Shown: one piece after another, positions 26,249-34,497 of the stretch | Numbering within the stretch: the stretch's first letter is position 1 | How the letters are laid out: the number at the start of each line of letters is the position of its first letter | Assembly (NCBI GenBank): GCA_016234355.1 | Contig: JACRFC010000214.1 | Location: 1 to 36,442, forward strand | DNA from: Ignavibacteriales bacterium | GTDB lineage: Bacteria > Bacteroidota > Ignavibacteria > Ignavibacteriales > Melioribacteraceae | Length of the DNA: 36,442 bases | Direction: 5' to 3' | The notes under the pieces: generated by a model | The model's database searches: none | The model's input: the letters and a program-made list of their open reading frames with translations, nothing else | Told to the model about the DNA's origin: nothing | Program-made: the position numbers and the translations under genes

Positions 26249-26897
26249 TGATTTTCAGAGAGATGTTCTTCGATATATTGGAATACAATTTGCAAGTGCT
26301 GCAATTAGAGTATTAATAAAAACACTGCGAATTAAAATTATTAACGGCGAAACAATTTCAAAGCTTGCAAGCGAAAAGAAAAATTTTGTTTCTGCTTTCT
26401 GGCATGGTAGTATGATGATCGGCTGGCATATTCATAGGAACAAAAATATTGCCGCACTTGTTAGTCAAAGTAAAGACGGCGAAGTACTTGCAAAAACACT
26501 TGAGAAATGGAATTATAAAGTTGTACGAGGTTCCAGTTCAATTGGTGGAAATGAGGCGTTATTTGTAATGGTTGATTTTCTCCGCGAGAACTATTCTCTT
26601 GGAATTACACCGGATGGACCACGCGGACCAATTTATAAAATGAAAGCCGGTGCTGTAGTTTCGGCAAAAAAAACTAATGTGCCTTTATTCTTAGTTGGTA
26701 TTGGCATTAAGAAAAAATTTGTTCTAAAAAGCTGGGATCATTTCGAAATACCCAAACCTTTTTCCAAAGTTGTTGTGCTTTATTCTGATCCGGTATTAAT
26801 TGATGATAGTCTCGGTTATGATGAAACAAATCAAAAAATAATTGAGTGCGAAGCACTCTTAAATAAATTGCAGAAGGATGCGTTGCAGTTGTGTTAA
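26238..26897 (+). CDS. DUF374 / lysophospholipid acyltransferase-like protein
   Basis: 219 residues. The acyltransferase block is clear: FWHGSMMIGWHI with the catalytic-type His and TPDGPRGPIYKMKAGAV, the family's glycine/proline loop. The length and the DGPRGP motif match DUF374 proteins, which are thought to add secondary acyl chains to lipid A or its precursors where LpxL/LpxM are missing. It is nested between lpxB (11-base overlap) and lpxK (7-base overlap), which supports a lipid A role. The acyl donor and acceptor are unknown. Confidence 0.9.
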   Translation: MKLSDFQRDVLRYIGIQFASAAIRVLIKTLRIKIINGETISKLASEKKNFVSAFWHGSMMIGWHIHRNKNIAALVSQSKDGEVLAKTLEKWNYKVVRGSSSIGGNEALFVMVDFLRENYSLGITPDGPRGPIYKMKAGAVVSAKKTNVPLFLVGIGIKKKFVLKSWDHFEIPKPFSKVVVLYSDPVLIDDSLGYDETNQKIIECEALLNKLQKDALQLC

Positions 26898-27946
26898 AAT
26901 TTTTTAGAGTGATGTTATCGCCCTTAGTGTTCGTTTATTCTTTTATAATAAAAGTTAGAAACTGGTTCTTTGACAAAAATATTTTCAGCGCAGTTAAGGT
27001 AAATGCAAACGTAATCTCTGTAGGAAATTTAACGGTCGGCGGTTCCGGCAAAACCCCAACTGTTATGATGATCGCTTCATACTTGAAGTCTATAAATAAA
27101 AATGTCGGGGTTTTAAGCCGAGGTTACGGCAGAAGTTCTCTCGGATACATTTATGTCAGCGACGGAAAAAATATCAATTCAACTGTTGATGAATGCGGGG
27201 ATGAAATGTATTTCATGTCCGAGGAGCTAAAAATTCCCACTGCTGTTTCCGAAAGACGTGCAGACGGAGCCCGTCAATTTATTGATGATGCCGGAGTTGA
27301 TACAATAATCCTTGACGATGCATTTCAACATAGATGGATTCACCGGAATGTTGATGTTGTGATCTTTGACCAAAATTTTTTGTACAAGTCGGGACAAATT
27401 GAACAGAGTTTGCTTCCTCTTGGTTTAATGAGAGAACCTTTTGATTCTGTTAAACGAGCAGATATTATTATCATTAACAGAAAATTCTCTGAAAAAATTG
27501 AGATACCGGATAAATTGAAAAAATATTTCGAGAACAAAAATGTATTTACCGGTTATTATCAAGCTGATGGAATTTACGATGTTAAAACACATCACTTTTT
27601 TAATATGAATGAGTTCCAAGGGCAGAAAAGTTTGGTCGTATGCGGTGTGGCTCTTCCATTCTCCTTCTTAAACGCACTTGAGAAGAACAAAATTGATATC
27701 ACAAATAAAATGATTTTCCCGGATCATAAAAATTATACTCTTAAAGAGGTACAGGATATCAGAAAGAAATTTTACGAAACAAATTCTTATTCAGTTTTAA
27801 CAACTCAGAAGGATGCAGTTAAACTAAATAAATTCTCTAAAGATTTAGATGATATAGATATTTTTTATTTGAAGATCGAACTCAAACTCGATGAACAAGA
27901 TTTATTTAATGAACAAATCATAAAAACAATGAACAAAACAAAGTAA
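26891..27946 (+). CDS. lpxK: Tetraacyldisaccharide 4'-kinase
   Basis: 351 residues. The enzyme phosphorylates the 4' position of the lipid A disaccharide at the inner membrane. One N-terminal hydrophobic helix (about 8-22) is followed by the P-loop SVGNLTVGGSGKTP (about 43-56), GVLSRGYGR, the EMYFM segment and ILDDAFQHR, all typical of LpxK. The start is GTG 26891, overlapping the DUF374 stop; AGAAGGA is about 12 bases upstream. It is the last gene of the lipid A block and ends 29 bases before ppdK. Confidence 0.96.
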   Translation: MLKFFRVMLSPLVFVYSFIIKVRNWFFDKNIFSAVKVNANVISVGNLTVGGSGKTPTVMMIASYLKSINKNVGVLSRGYGRSSLGYIYVSDGKNINSTVDECGDEMYFMSEELKIPTAVSERRADGARQFIDDAGVDTIILDDAFQHRWIHRNVDVVIFDQNFLYKSGQIEQSLLPLGLMREPFDSVKRADIIIINRKFSEKIEIPDKLKKYFENKNVFTGYYQADGIYDVKTHHFFNMNEFQGQKSLVVCGVALPFSFLNALEKNKIDITNKMIFPDHKNYTLKEVQDIRKKFYETNSYSVLTTQKDAVKLNKFSKDLDDIDIFYLKIELKLDEQDLFNEQIIKTMNKTK

Positions 27947-27975
27947 AATAAAAACTACTATTGGAGGAATGATCA

Positions 27976-30756
27976 ATGGCTAAAGCAACACAAAAATATG
28001 TTTATTATTTCGGCGGCAAACGTGCTGAAGGTAAAGCAGATATGAAAGAACTTCTAGGCGGCAAAGGTGCAAACCTGGCTGAAATGGTTAACATCGGTTT
28101 ACCGGTTCCGGCCGGCTTCACAATTACAACGGAAGTCTGTACCACATATTATAAAAACAATAAAAAATATCCTAAAGAACTTGATAAGCAAGTTAAAGCT
28201 GCTCTTGCAAAAGTTGAAAAAGAGATGGGCGCAAAGTTTGGAGATAAAGTAAATCCGTTGCTCGTTTCGGTTCGCTCCGGTGCGCGTGCATCAATGCCCG
28301 GTATGATGGAAACAATATTAAATGTTGGATTGAACAATGAAACACGTGAAGCTTTAATAGCAAAGACAAATAATCCCCGCTTTGTTTATGATTCACACCG
28401 CCGCTTGATCCAAATGTATTCCGATGTTGTAATGGAAAAAGCTGCAGGCATCGAACCGGCAGAAGGTAAAAGTGTCCGCCATCAATTAGAAAAAGAACTT
28501 CATAAAATGAAAGAAGCTCGCGGTGCAAAAAGTGATACTGATCTAAGTTCGGATGATTTAAAAGAACTTATAGAAATTTACAAAGCAAAAGTTTATGAAG
28601 TTCTCGGTAAACCTTTTCCTGAAAATCCTATGGATCAATTATGGGGAGCTGTCTCTGCAGTATTTCAAAGCTGGATGGGTAAACGCGCTATATCATACAG
28701 AAGAATAGAAAATATTCCCGATGAATGGGGCACTGCTGTAAATGTTCAATCAATGGTTTTTGGAAATATGGGAGATACATCTGCGACAGGTGTTGCATTT
28801 ACACGTAATCCTGCAACAGGAGAGAATTATTTTTATGGTGAATGGCTGCCGAATGCACAAGGTGAAGATGTTGTTGCCGGTATTAGAACACCAAATCCTA
28901 TTAATGAAATTGGCAAGACTGATCATACACGCGATCTTCCTTCTCTCGAAACAGCTATGGTTCCGGCTTACAAACAGCTTTATTCAATAGAACGCTCACT
29001 TGAAAAACATTATCACGATATGCTTGATATTGAGTTTACAATTCAAGAAGGCAGACTTTATATGCTTCAGTGCCGTGTTGGAAAAAGAAACGGACCGGCT
29101 GCAGTAAGAATGGCTGTTGATATGTACAAAGAAAAATTAATTACAAAAGAAGAAGCTGTTATGCGAGTTCAGCATTCACAATTGGATGAACTTCTTCACC
29201 CGATTATAGATCCGAATGCAGAACTCACATCTAATGTTATTGTGAAGGGATTACCTGCAGGACCAGGCGGCGCATCCGGACAAGTTGTTTTCTCAGCAAA
29301 TGATGCTGTGGCTTGGGCTAAAGAAGGTAAGAGAGTTATTCTTGTACGTGAAGAAACAAATCCGGAAGACATTGAAGGAATGCGGGCTGCACAAGCAATA
29401 CTTACGGGCCGCGGTGGAATGACATCACACGCTGCACTCGTTGCGCGAGGTTGGGGCAAATGTTGTATCGTTGGTGCAGGTTCTGTTAAAATAAATTATC
29501 ATGAAAGATATTTTACCGTTGGAAATTATACAGTGCGTGAAGGTGAATGGCTTACTCTAAATGGTTCCAAAGGAACTGTATATCTTGGTGAACTGCCTAT
29601 GATCAAAGCTGCAGAAGAAAACCCCGACTTCCAAGCATTTATGAAAATTTGTGATACTGTAAGAAAATTAAAAGTTAGAACAAATGCTGATACACCGGAA
29701 GATGCAGCTCGTGCACGTGCATTTGGTGCTGAAGGCATCGGCTTATTTAGAACCGAGCATATGTTCTATGGAAAAGATTCCGAAGAGCCGTTATTCAAAC
29801 TTCGTAAAATGATCCACTCAAATACCGAAACGGAAAGAAGAAATGCGCTTGATGAATTGTTCCCTTTCGTAAAACGTGATGTTAAAGGTACAATGGAAGC
29901 GATGAACGGTTATCCTGTAACATTTAGAACTCTTGATCCTCCGCTTCACGAATTCGTACCAACAAGACAAGATGAAAGAGAAAAACTTGCTGCGAGCTTA
30001 GGAATTTCACTTGATGAATTAACTAAACGAGCCGATTCATTACATGAAAACAATCCGATGATGGGCCACCGCGGTGTTCGTCTTGGAATTACTTATCCTG
30101 AAATTACCGAGATGCAAGTTCGAGCGATCTTTGAAGCAACTGCAGAATTATTGCAAGAAGGGAAAAAACCATTTCCCGAAATCATGATTCCGGTTACCTG
30201 TCATGTTAATGAGATCAAACATCAATACCAAATAATTACAAAAGTTTATGCGGAAGTTTGTGGGAAATTCGGAATCAAGAAAATTCCGCATCTAACCGGA
30301 ACAATGATTGAAATTCCTCGTGCTTGTTTAACAGCTAACAAGATTGCGGAGGTTGCTCAATTTTTCTCGTTTGGTACAAATGATCTTACACAAATGGGAT
30401 TCGGCTTCTCAAGAGATGATATCGGCGGATTCTTACCTGAATATCTTGATAAGAAAATTCTTCCGGAAGATCCGTTCCAATCAATTGATCAAGAAGCGAT
30501 TGGCAGTTTAATGAAAATTGCTGTCGAAGGTGGACGTGCTACCCGCCCGGATCTTAAAATTGGAATTTGCGGCGAGCACGGTGGCGAACCAAAATCCGTT
30601 GAGTTCTGTCATAAAATTGGTTTGAATTACGTAAGCTGTTCTCCTTTCCGTGTACCTATTGCAAGACTTGCAGCCGCTCATGCTGTTGTTAAGGAATTGA
30701 GAAATGCAAAACAGACTGTTAAGAAAGCCGTAGTAAAAAAATCAAATAAGAAATAA
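27976..30756 (+). CDS. ppdK: Pyruvate, phosphate dikinase
   Basis: 926 residues, slightly longer than the usual 870-890 because of a basic C-terminal tail (VKKAVVKKSNKK). The enzyme interconverts pyruvate + ATP + phosphate with phosphoenolpyruvate + AMP + PPi. The N-terminal nucleotide-binding domain begins KELLGGKGANLAEM. The swivelling phosphohistidine is His485 in GGMTSHAALVARGWG. The C-terminal PEP-binding barrel has GTNDLTQMGFGFSRDD and the catalytic Cys865 in GICGEHGGEP. A strong TTGGAGGAA ribosome site precedes ATG 27976. It can serve gluconeogenesis or PPi-linked glycolysis. Confidence 0.98.
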   Translation: MAKATQKYVYYFGGKRAEGKADMKELLGGKGANLAEMVNIGLPVPAGFTITTEVCTTYYKNNKKYPKELDKQVKAALAKVEKEMGAKFGDKVNPLLVSVRSGARASMPGMMETILNVGLNNETREALIAKTNNPRFVYDSHRRLIQMYSDVVMEKAAGIEPAEGKSVRHQLEKELHKMKEARGAKSDTDLSSDDLKELIEIYKAKVYEVLGKPFPENPMDQLWGAVSAVFQSWMGKRAISYRRIENIPDEWGTAVNVQSMVFGNMGDTSATGVAFTRNPATGENYFYGEWLPNAQGEDVVAGIRTPNPINEIGKTDHTRDLPSLETAMVPAYKQLYSIERSLEKHYHDMLDIEFTIQEGRLYMLQCRVGKRNGPAAVRMAVDMYKEKLITKEEAVMRVQHSQLDELLHPIIDPNAELTSNVIVKGLPAGPGGASGQVVFSANDAVAWAKEGKRVILVREETNPEDIEGMRAAQAILTGRGGMTSHAALVARGWGKCCIVGAGSVKINYHERYFTVGNYTVREGEWLTLNGSKGTVYLGELPMIKAAEENPDFQAFMKICDTVRKLKVRTNADTPEDAARARAFGAEGIGLFRTEHMFYGKDSEEPLFKLRKMIHSNTETERRNALDELFPFVKRDVKGTMEAMNGYPVTFRTLDPPLHEFVPTRQDEREKLAASLGISLDELTKRADSLHENNPMMGHRGVRLGITYPEITEMQVRAIFEATAELLQEGKKPFPEIMIPVTCHVNEIKHQYQIITKVYAEVCGKFGIKKIPHLTGTMIEIPRACLTANKIAEVAQFFSFGTNDLTQMGFGFSRDDIGGFLPEYLDKKILPEDPFQSIDQEAIGSLMKIAVEGGRATRPDLKIGICGEHGGEPKSVEFCHKIGLNYVSCSPFRVPIARLAAAHAVVKELRNAKQTVKKAVVKKSNKK

Positions 30757-30771
30757 ATAAATTGTAATTCT

Positions 30772-30856
30772 GAATCCGATGCCAAGATTTGTCTCGGCAT
30801 CGGGTGAAGAATCTCAAAGTTCACAAGTTGAGACTCTTCCCCCAATAAATCGGGGT
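30772..30856 (-). repeat. Three-hairpin palindromic element between ppdK and queA
   Basis: Three successive stem-loops fill the gap: 30776-30803, 30806-30839 and 30840-30855. On the plus strand each has exactly one A-C mismatch (A84/C95, A811/C834, A844/C851, numbered by last digits). On the minus strand each becomes a G-U pair, so all three stems are fully paired in a minus-strand RNA. The motif ATTCTGAA...GAAGAATCTC resembles dispersed intergenic repeats I associate with environmental bacteria. That is memory, not checked. A bidirectional terminator function is possible, but there is no T-run. Confidence 0.6.
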
Positions 30857-30879
30857 CAGAGTAAAAAAGAGGAGAATAA

Positions 30880-31917
30880 ATGAAGTTATCAGATTTCAAG
30901 TACAACTTGCCGAAAACCGCAATCGCAAAAAATCCGAAATCTCCGCGCGATAAAGCAAGCATGATGGTTCTTAACCGTGCAACCGGTGAAATTGAACATC
31001 ACAAATTTTCAGAGCTTGTAAACTACATGAAGAAAGGTGATGTAGTTGTTGTTAATCAAACAAAAGTTATGCAAGCCCGTTTGTTCGGAAAAAAAGAACG
31101 GACAAATGCGAAGATAGAAGTTTTCGTCCTTAGAGAATTGAACAAGGAGGAAAATATTTGGGATGTAATTGTTGATCCTGCACGTAAAGTAAGAATTGGT
31201 AACAGAATTTATTTTAACGATAAACTCTGGTGTGAAGTAATTGATAACACTACATCTCGCGGCAGAACTGTCCGCTTCAACGAAGATGCCGGAGATATTT
31301 ATAAGGCGATTGAAAAGATCGGGCACACTCCTCTACCGCCGTATATCAAACGCGATGCAGTTCCATCGGATAAAGAAAACTATCAGACAATATTTGCTCA
31401 AACAGATGGATCGGTGGCTGCACCTACAGCCGGTTTGCATTTCACACCTGCTCTTGTTAAAAAGATTGAAAAGCTCGGTGCAAAAGTTGTTCCTGTAATT
31501 CTTCATATCGGTCTTGGTACGTTCCGTCCGGTTGAAGTTGAAGATCTTACAAAGCATAGAATGGATTCCGAATATTTTGAAATTCCTGAAGAGACTGCAA
31601 AAATTATCAATAAAGCTCTCGATGATAAGAAAAATGTTTTTGTTGTTGGAACAAGCACTTGTCGTGCAATTGAAAGTAGTGTAACTGCAGACGGATTTGC
31701 AAAACCGAATTACGGTTGGACAGATAAATTTATTTTCCCGCCATATGTTTTTAGAGTGACAAAAAAGCTAATAACAAATTTCCACCAGCCGGAATCTACT
31801 TTAATGATGCTTGCTGCTGCATTTGCAGATTATGATTTTTTAATGAAAGCTTATAAGAAAGCAATAAAAGACGGTTATCGCTTCTTAAGTTACGGCGATG
31901 CTATGTTAATAATTTAA
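30880..31917 (+). CDS. queA: S-adenosylmethionine:tRNA ribosyltransferase-isomerase
   Basis: 345 residues, normal length. The enzyme moves the ribosyl group of S-adenosylmethionine onto preQ1-modified tRNA to make epoxyqueuosine. Conserved stretches are MKLSDFKYNLP at the start, VVVNQTKVMQARL, PTAGLHFTPAL, HIGLGTFRPV, VGTSTCRAIES and NFHQPESTLMML, with the C-terminal YGDAMLI. AGAGGAGAATAA just before ATG 30880 is a strong ribosome site. No other queuosine gene is nearby. The three-hairpin element upstream does not resemble a preQ1 riboswitch. Confidence 0.98.
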   Translation: MKLSDFKYNLPKTAIAKNPKSPRDKASMMVLNRATGEIEHHKFSELVNYMKKGDVVVVNQTKVMQARLFGKKERTNAKIEVFVLRELNKEENIWDVIVDPARKVRIGNRIYFNDKLWCEVIDNTTSRGRTVRFNEDAGDIYKAIEKIGHTPLPPYIKRDAVPSDKENYQTIFAQTDGSVAAPTAGLHFTPALVKKIEKLGAKVVPVILHIGLGTFRPVEVEDLTKHRMDSEYFEIPEETAKIINKALDDKKNVFVVGTSTCRAIESSVTADGFAKPNYGWTDKFIFPPYVFRVTKKLITNFHQPESTLMMLAAAFADYDFLMKAYKKAIKDGYRFLSYGDAMLII

Positions 31918-31926
31918 GATTTGTAA

Positions 31927-31947
31927 TTTACGAATTACGATTTACGA
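31927..31947 (+). repeat. Heptamer repeat TTTACGA-ATTACGA-TTTACGA
   Basis: Three 7-base units differ by one base, flanked by related half-units (GATTTGTAA before, TTTTGAT after). They lie in the 44-base gap between queA and ispD and end 14 bases before the ispD ATG. Similar short tandem heptamers occur in intergenic DNA of several bacterial groups. No function is evident. Confidence 0.6.
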
Positions 31948-31961
31948 TTTTGATTAAGAAA

Positions 31962-32642
31962 ATGAAAACTTTTGCTATCATACCATCAGGAGGAACAGGT
32001 AACCGGATTGGAACCGATCTTCCAAAACAATATCTTCAATTCAACGGAAAGGAATTGATTGCATATACAATTGACATCTTTCAGAAATGTGATTTGATTG
32101 ATGAGATAATTATCTCAGCGTGCAAAGATTATTTTGATCTCCTTCATACAATAAAAAACAATTATTCATTCTCAAAGATTTCAAAGATTGTAGAAGGCGG
32201 AGAAGAACGACAGCATTCGGTTTTTAACGCATTAAAATCTATTAATGCTAATGATGATGATCTAATAATAGTTCATGATGCTGTTCGCCCTCTACTTCCA
32301 TATGATATTCTTATGAAAGCAATTGAAACAGCAAAAATAAGCGGAAGTGCTGTAGTTGCAATTAAAGCAAAAGATACTTTGGTCAAAGGATTGGATTCAG
32401 TTATTTCATACATAGACAGACAAGATATTTTTTACGTACAGACTCCGCAAATTTTTCATTTTAGAATTCTTATGGATGCTTTTATAAAAGCTGAGAAAGA
32501 AGAGTTTATCGGAACAGACGAATCAATGTTGGTTCAACGAGCCGGAAACAAAGTGAACATTGTAAGCGGTTCTTCTTTTAACTTTAAGATCACAACTGAG
32601 GAAGATTTATTAATTCTTAATAATATCATTCAAAATAGATGA
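31962..32642 (+). CDS. ispD: 2-C-methyl-D-erythritol 4-phosphate cytidylyltransferase
   Basis: 226 residues from ATG 31962. The ORF-track TTG at 31950 lies right at the heptamer repeat, has no ribosome site, and would add only MIKK. The enzyme adds CMP to MEP in the non-mevalonate isoprenoid pathway. The CTP-binding loop PSGGTGNRIGTDLPKQ, the DAVRPL segment with catalytic Asp, and ATP/CTP-site KAKDTLV and QTPQIF are typical. It lies between queA and plsY. ispF, often linked or fused, is absent here. Confidence 0.96.
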   Translation: MKTFAIIPSGGTGNRIGTDLPKQYLQFNGKELIAYTIDIFQKCDLIDEIIISACKDYFDLLHTIKNNYSFSKISKIVEGGEERQHSVFNALKSINANDDDLIIVHDAVRPLLPYDILMKAIETAKISGSAVVAIKAKDTLVKGLDSVISYIDRQDIFYVQTPQIFHFRILMDAFIKAEKEEFIGTDESMLVQRAGNKVNIVSGSSFNFKITTEEDLLILNNIIQNR

Positions 32643-32706
32643 ATGATTCTCCCTTGTATATAAAATACTTTTTCTCTAATTTTAACCCAAAATTAAGGAA
32701 CTTCGA

Positions 32707-33375
32707 ATGTTGAATTTAGCTTTTGTTGTAATCCTATCTTATTTAGTTGGTTCAATTCCTACAAGTATAATAGTAAGTAAGCTTGTACGCGGAATAGATA
32801 TAAGAGAACACGGCAGCGGTAATGCCGGCGGATCAAATGTTTTCAGAGTTTTGGGATGGAAATTCGGCATTCTTGTTATTTTGTTGGATGCTCTTAAAGG
32901 TGCTCTGGCTGTAATTGTTGTAGCTCGTTTTTATTTAGATAGTTTTCCTTTCAATAATATAACTCCATTTGATGATTTTACTCTTGTTCAAATTATTTGC
33001 GGTGTATCCGCCGTCATTGGGCATATATGGACAGTCTTTGCCGGATTCCGCGGCGGAAAAGGAATTGCTACCGGTCTCGGCGTTTTAATAATGTTAGTTA
33101 CAATTGATATGGCTCTTGCACTCGGAGTATTTTTTATTGTTGTAGGAATATCGCGTTACATCTCACTTGGTTCTTTAGCGGCTGCAGTTGCTGTTCCTTT
33201 GATTCTTGTAGTACGCGAAAATATTTTTGGCGTTGATATTCCGGGCTACCATACAGTTCTTCCATTCTGTATAATTCTTGCCCTGTTAGTTATCTATACA
33301 CATAGAAAAAATATTGATCGTTTAATCAACGGCAGTGAAAGTAAAATTTCATTTATAAAAAAGAAATCTAATTAA
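32707..33375 (+). CDS. plsY: Acyl-phosphate:glycerol-3-phosphate acyltransferase
   Basis: 222 residues. It makes 1-acyl-glycerol-3-phosphate from acyl phosphate at the inner membrane, the first step of phospholipid synthesis in the PlsX/PlsY route. About five or six hydrophobic helices surround the three family loops: GSIPTSII, HGSGNAGGSNVFRVLG and GGKGIATGLG. AAGGAA lies about 8 bases before ATG 32707. It abuts gpsA with no gap (TAA then ATG), so product and substrate supply (glycerol-3-phosphate) are coupled in expression. plsX is not in the window. Confidence 0.97.
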   Translation: MLNLAFVVILSYLVGSIPTSIIVSKLVRGIDIREHGSGNAGGSNVFRVLGWKFGILVILLDALKGALAVIVVARFYLDSFPFNNITPFDDFTLVQIICGVSAVIGHIWTVFAGFRGGKGIATGLGVLIMLVTIDMALALGVFFIVVGISRYISLGSLAAAVAVPLILVVRENIFGVDIPGYHTVLPFCIILALLVIYTHRKNIDRLINGSESKISFIKKKSN

Positions 33376-34377
33376 ATGAGAATTTCTGTTCTCGGCGCCG
33401 GAAGCTGGGGAACTACCTTAGCTATTCTTCTTCATTTCAACGGGCACAATGTTACAATTTGGGAATACAAACGAAGTTACGCTAAAACTCTAAATCGTTC
33501 ACGTGAAAATAAAGTTTACCTTCCCGGAATAAAAATTCCTAAAGAAATTACAATCTCACATTCACTTTCAGAAAGCTGCGAGAATAAACATATGATCGTT
33601 CTCGCTGTCCCGTCCCAATTTATCCGAAGTGTATTGAGAGAAATGAAGAAATATAATTTTAGTAACACAACTTTTGTTAGTGTAGCTAAAGGTATTGAGA
33701 AAGATACTTTATTGACAGTTTCACAAATAATTAAAGACGAATTGAAAAATATATCTGATTCCAGCATTGGAGTTTTATCCGGACCAAGTATTGCAGGTGA
33801 AGTGTCAAGAAAAATTCCCACAGCTGTTGTTGCCGCTTCGAAAGATCCTTTTACTGCTAAACAAATTCAATCGGCTTTTATTACATCATATTTCAGAGTT
33901 TATTCATCTACTGATATAGTTGGAGTTGAATACGGCGGTGCTCTGAAAAATGTAATTGCTATAGGTGCCGGAATTATTGACGGGGCAAAATTTGGAGATA
34001 ATACAAAAGCTGCTATCATGACTCGAGGCATAGCGGAAATATCCCGACTTGGAATTGCTCTTGGTGCTCGTCCTGAAACTTTTGCCGGCTTATCCGGAGT
34101 GGGCGATCTAATTGTTACATGTATGAGCAAGCACAGCCGTAATAGATTTGTTGGTGAACAACTTGGCAGAGGAAAAAAACTTAAAGACATTTTGAAAAAA
34201 ATGCAGATGGTTGCCGAAGGTGTTGAAACCTGCCGGTCGGTACATCAACTTTCTCTCAAACATAAAATCGAAACGCCAATAGCCAAAGCAGTCTATACTA
34301 TTTTATTCGAAGAGAAAGACCCGACCAAGGCTACATACGAATTGATGACCCGCGATATGAAAGCAGAAGACGAGTAA
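33376..34377 (+). CDS. gpsA: Glycerol-3-phosphate dehydrogenase [NAD(P)+]
   Basis: 333 residues. It reduces dihydroxyacetone phosphate to sn-glycerol-3-phosphate, the substrate of PlsY. The Rossmann loop GAGSWGTTLA (about 6-15), VPSQFIR, KGIE, LSGPSIAGEV and the catalytic lysine region GGALKNVIAIGAGIIDG are present, as are the C-terminal GLSGVGDLIVTC and EGVETCRSV. It starts directly after the plsY stop codon. No ribosome site stands clear of the upstream coding sequence, so translation is probably coupled. Confidence 0.98.
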   Translation: MRISVLGAGSWGTTLAILLHFNGHNVTIWEYKRSYAKTLNRSRENKVYLPGIKIPKEITISHSLSESCENKHMIVLAVPSQFIRSVLREMKKYNFSNTTFVSVAKGIEKDTLLTVSQIIKDELKNISDSSIGVLSGPSIAGEVSRKIPTAVVAASKDPFTAKQIQSAFITSYFRVYSSTDIVGVEYGGALKNVIAIGAGIIDGAKFGDNTKAAIMTRGIAEISRLGIALGARPETFAGLSGVGDLIVTCMSKHSRNRFVGEQLGRGKKLKDILKKMQMVAEGVETCRSVHQLSLKHKIETPIAKAVYTILFEEKDPTKATYELMTRDMKAEDE

Positions 34378-34473
34378 TATATTACCTCATTTTTCATAGA
34401 CTGTTTTCAATAAAAAGTTATAATTATTAATTGGATTTTGTATTAAATTATAGTGAGGAATAAGCGGGTGGTT

Positions 34474-34497
34474 ATGATAATTTCTTTTCGGTTATGA
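34474..34497 (+). CDS. Seven-codon upstream reading frame coupled to the methyltransferase start
   Basis: ATG 34474 opens MIISFRL and its TGA (34495-34497) overlaps the methyltransferase ATG (34494-34496) as ATGA. GTGAGGAA (about 34453-34460) and GGGTGG (34466-34471) precede it, whereas nothing like a ribosome site stands directly before the methyltransferase start. It could drive re-initiation at the downstream gene. No protein evidence exists and the frame is very short. Confidence 0.35.
   Translation: MIISFRL

Noticed and set aside
28193-28528. Minus-strand ORF of 111 residues inside ppdK
   Set aside because: It lies fully within a clear plus-strand gene and has no recognisable motif; it is a shadow frame. 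The same applies to the other track ORFs inside known genes.
30757-30879. preQ1 or other riboswitch upstream of queA
   Set aside because: The three hairpins do not show the preQ1 aptamer (C-rich loop, A-rich tail pseudoknot), and the structure pairs better on the opposite strand.
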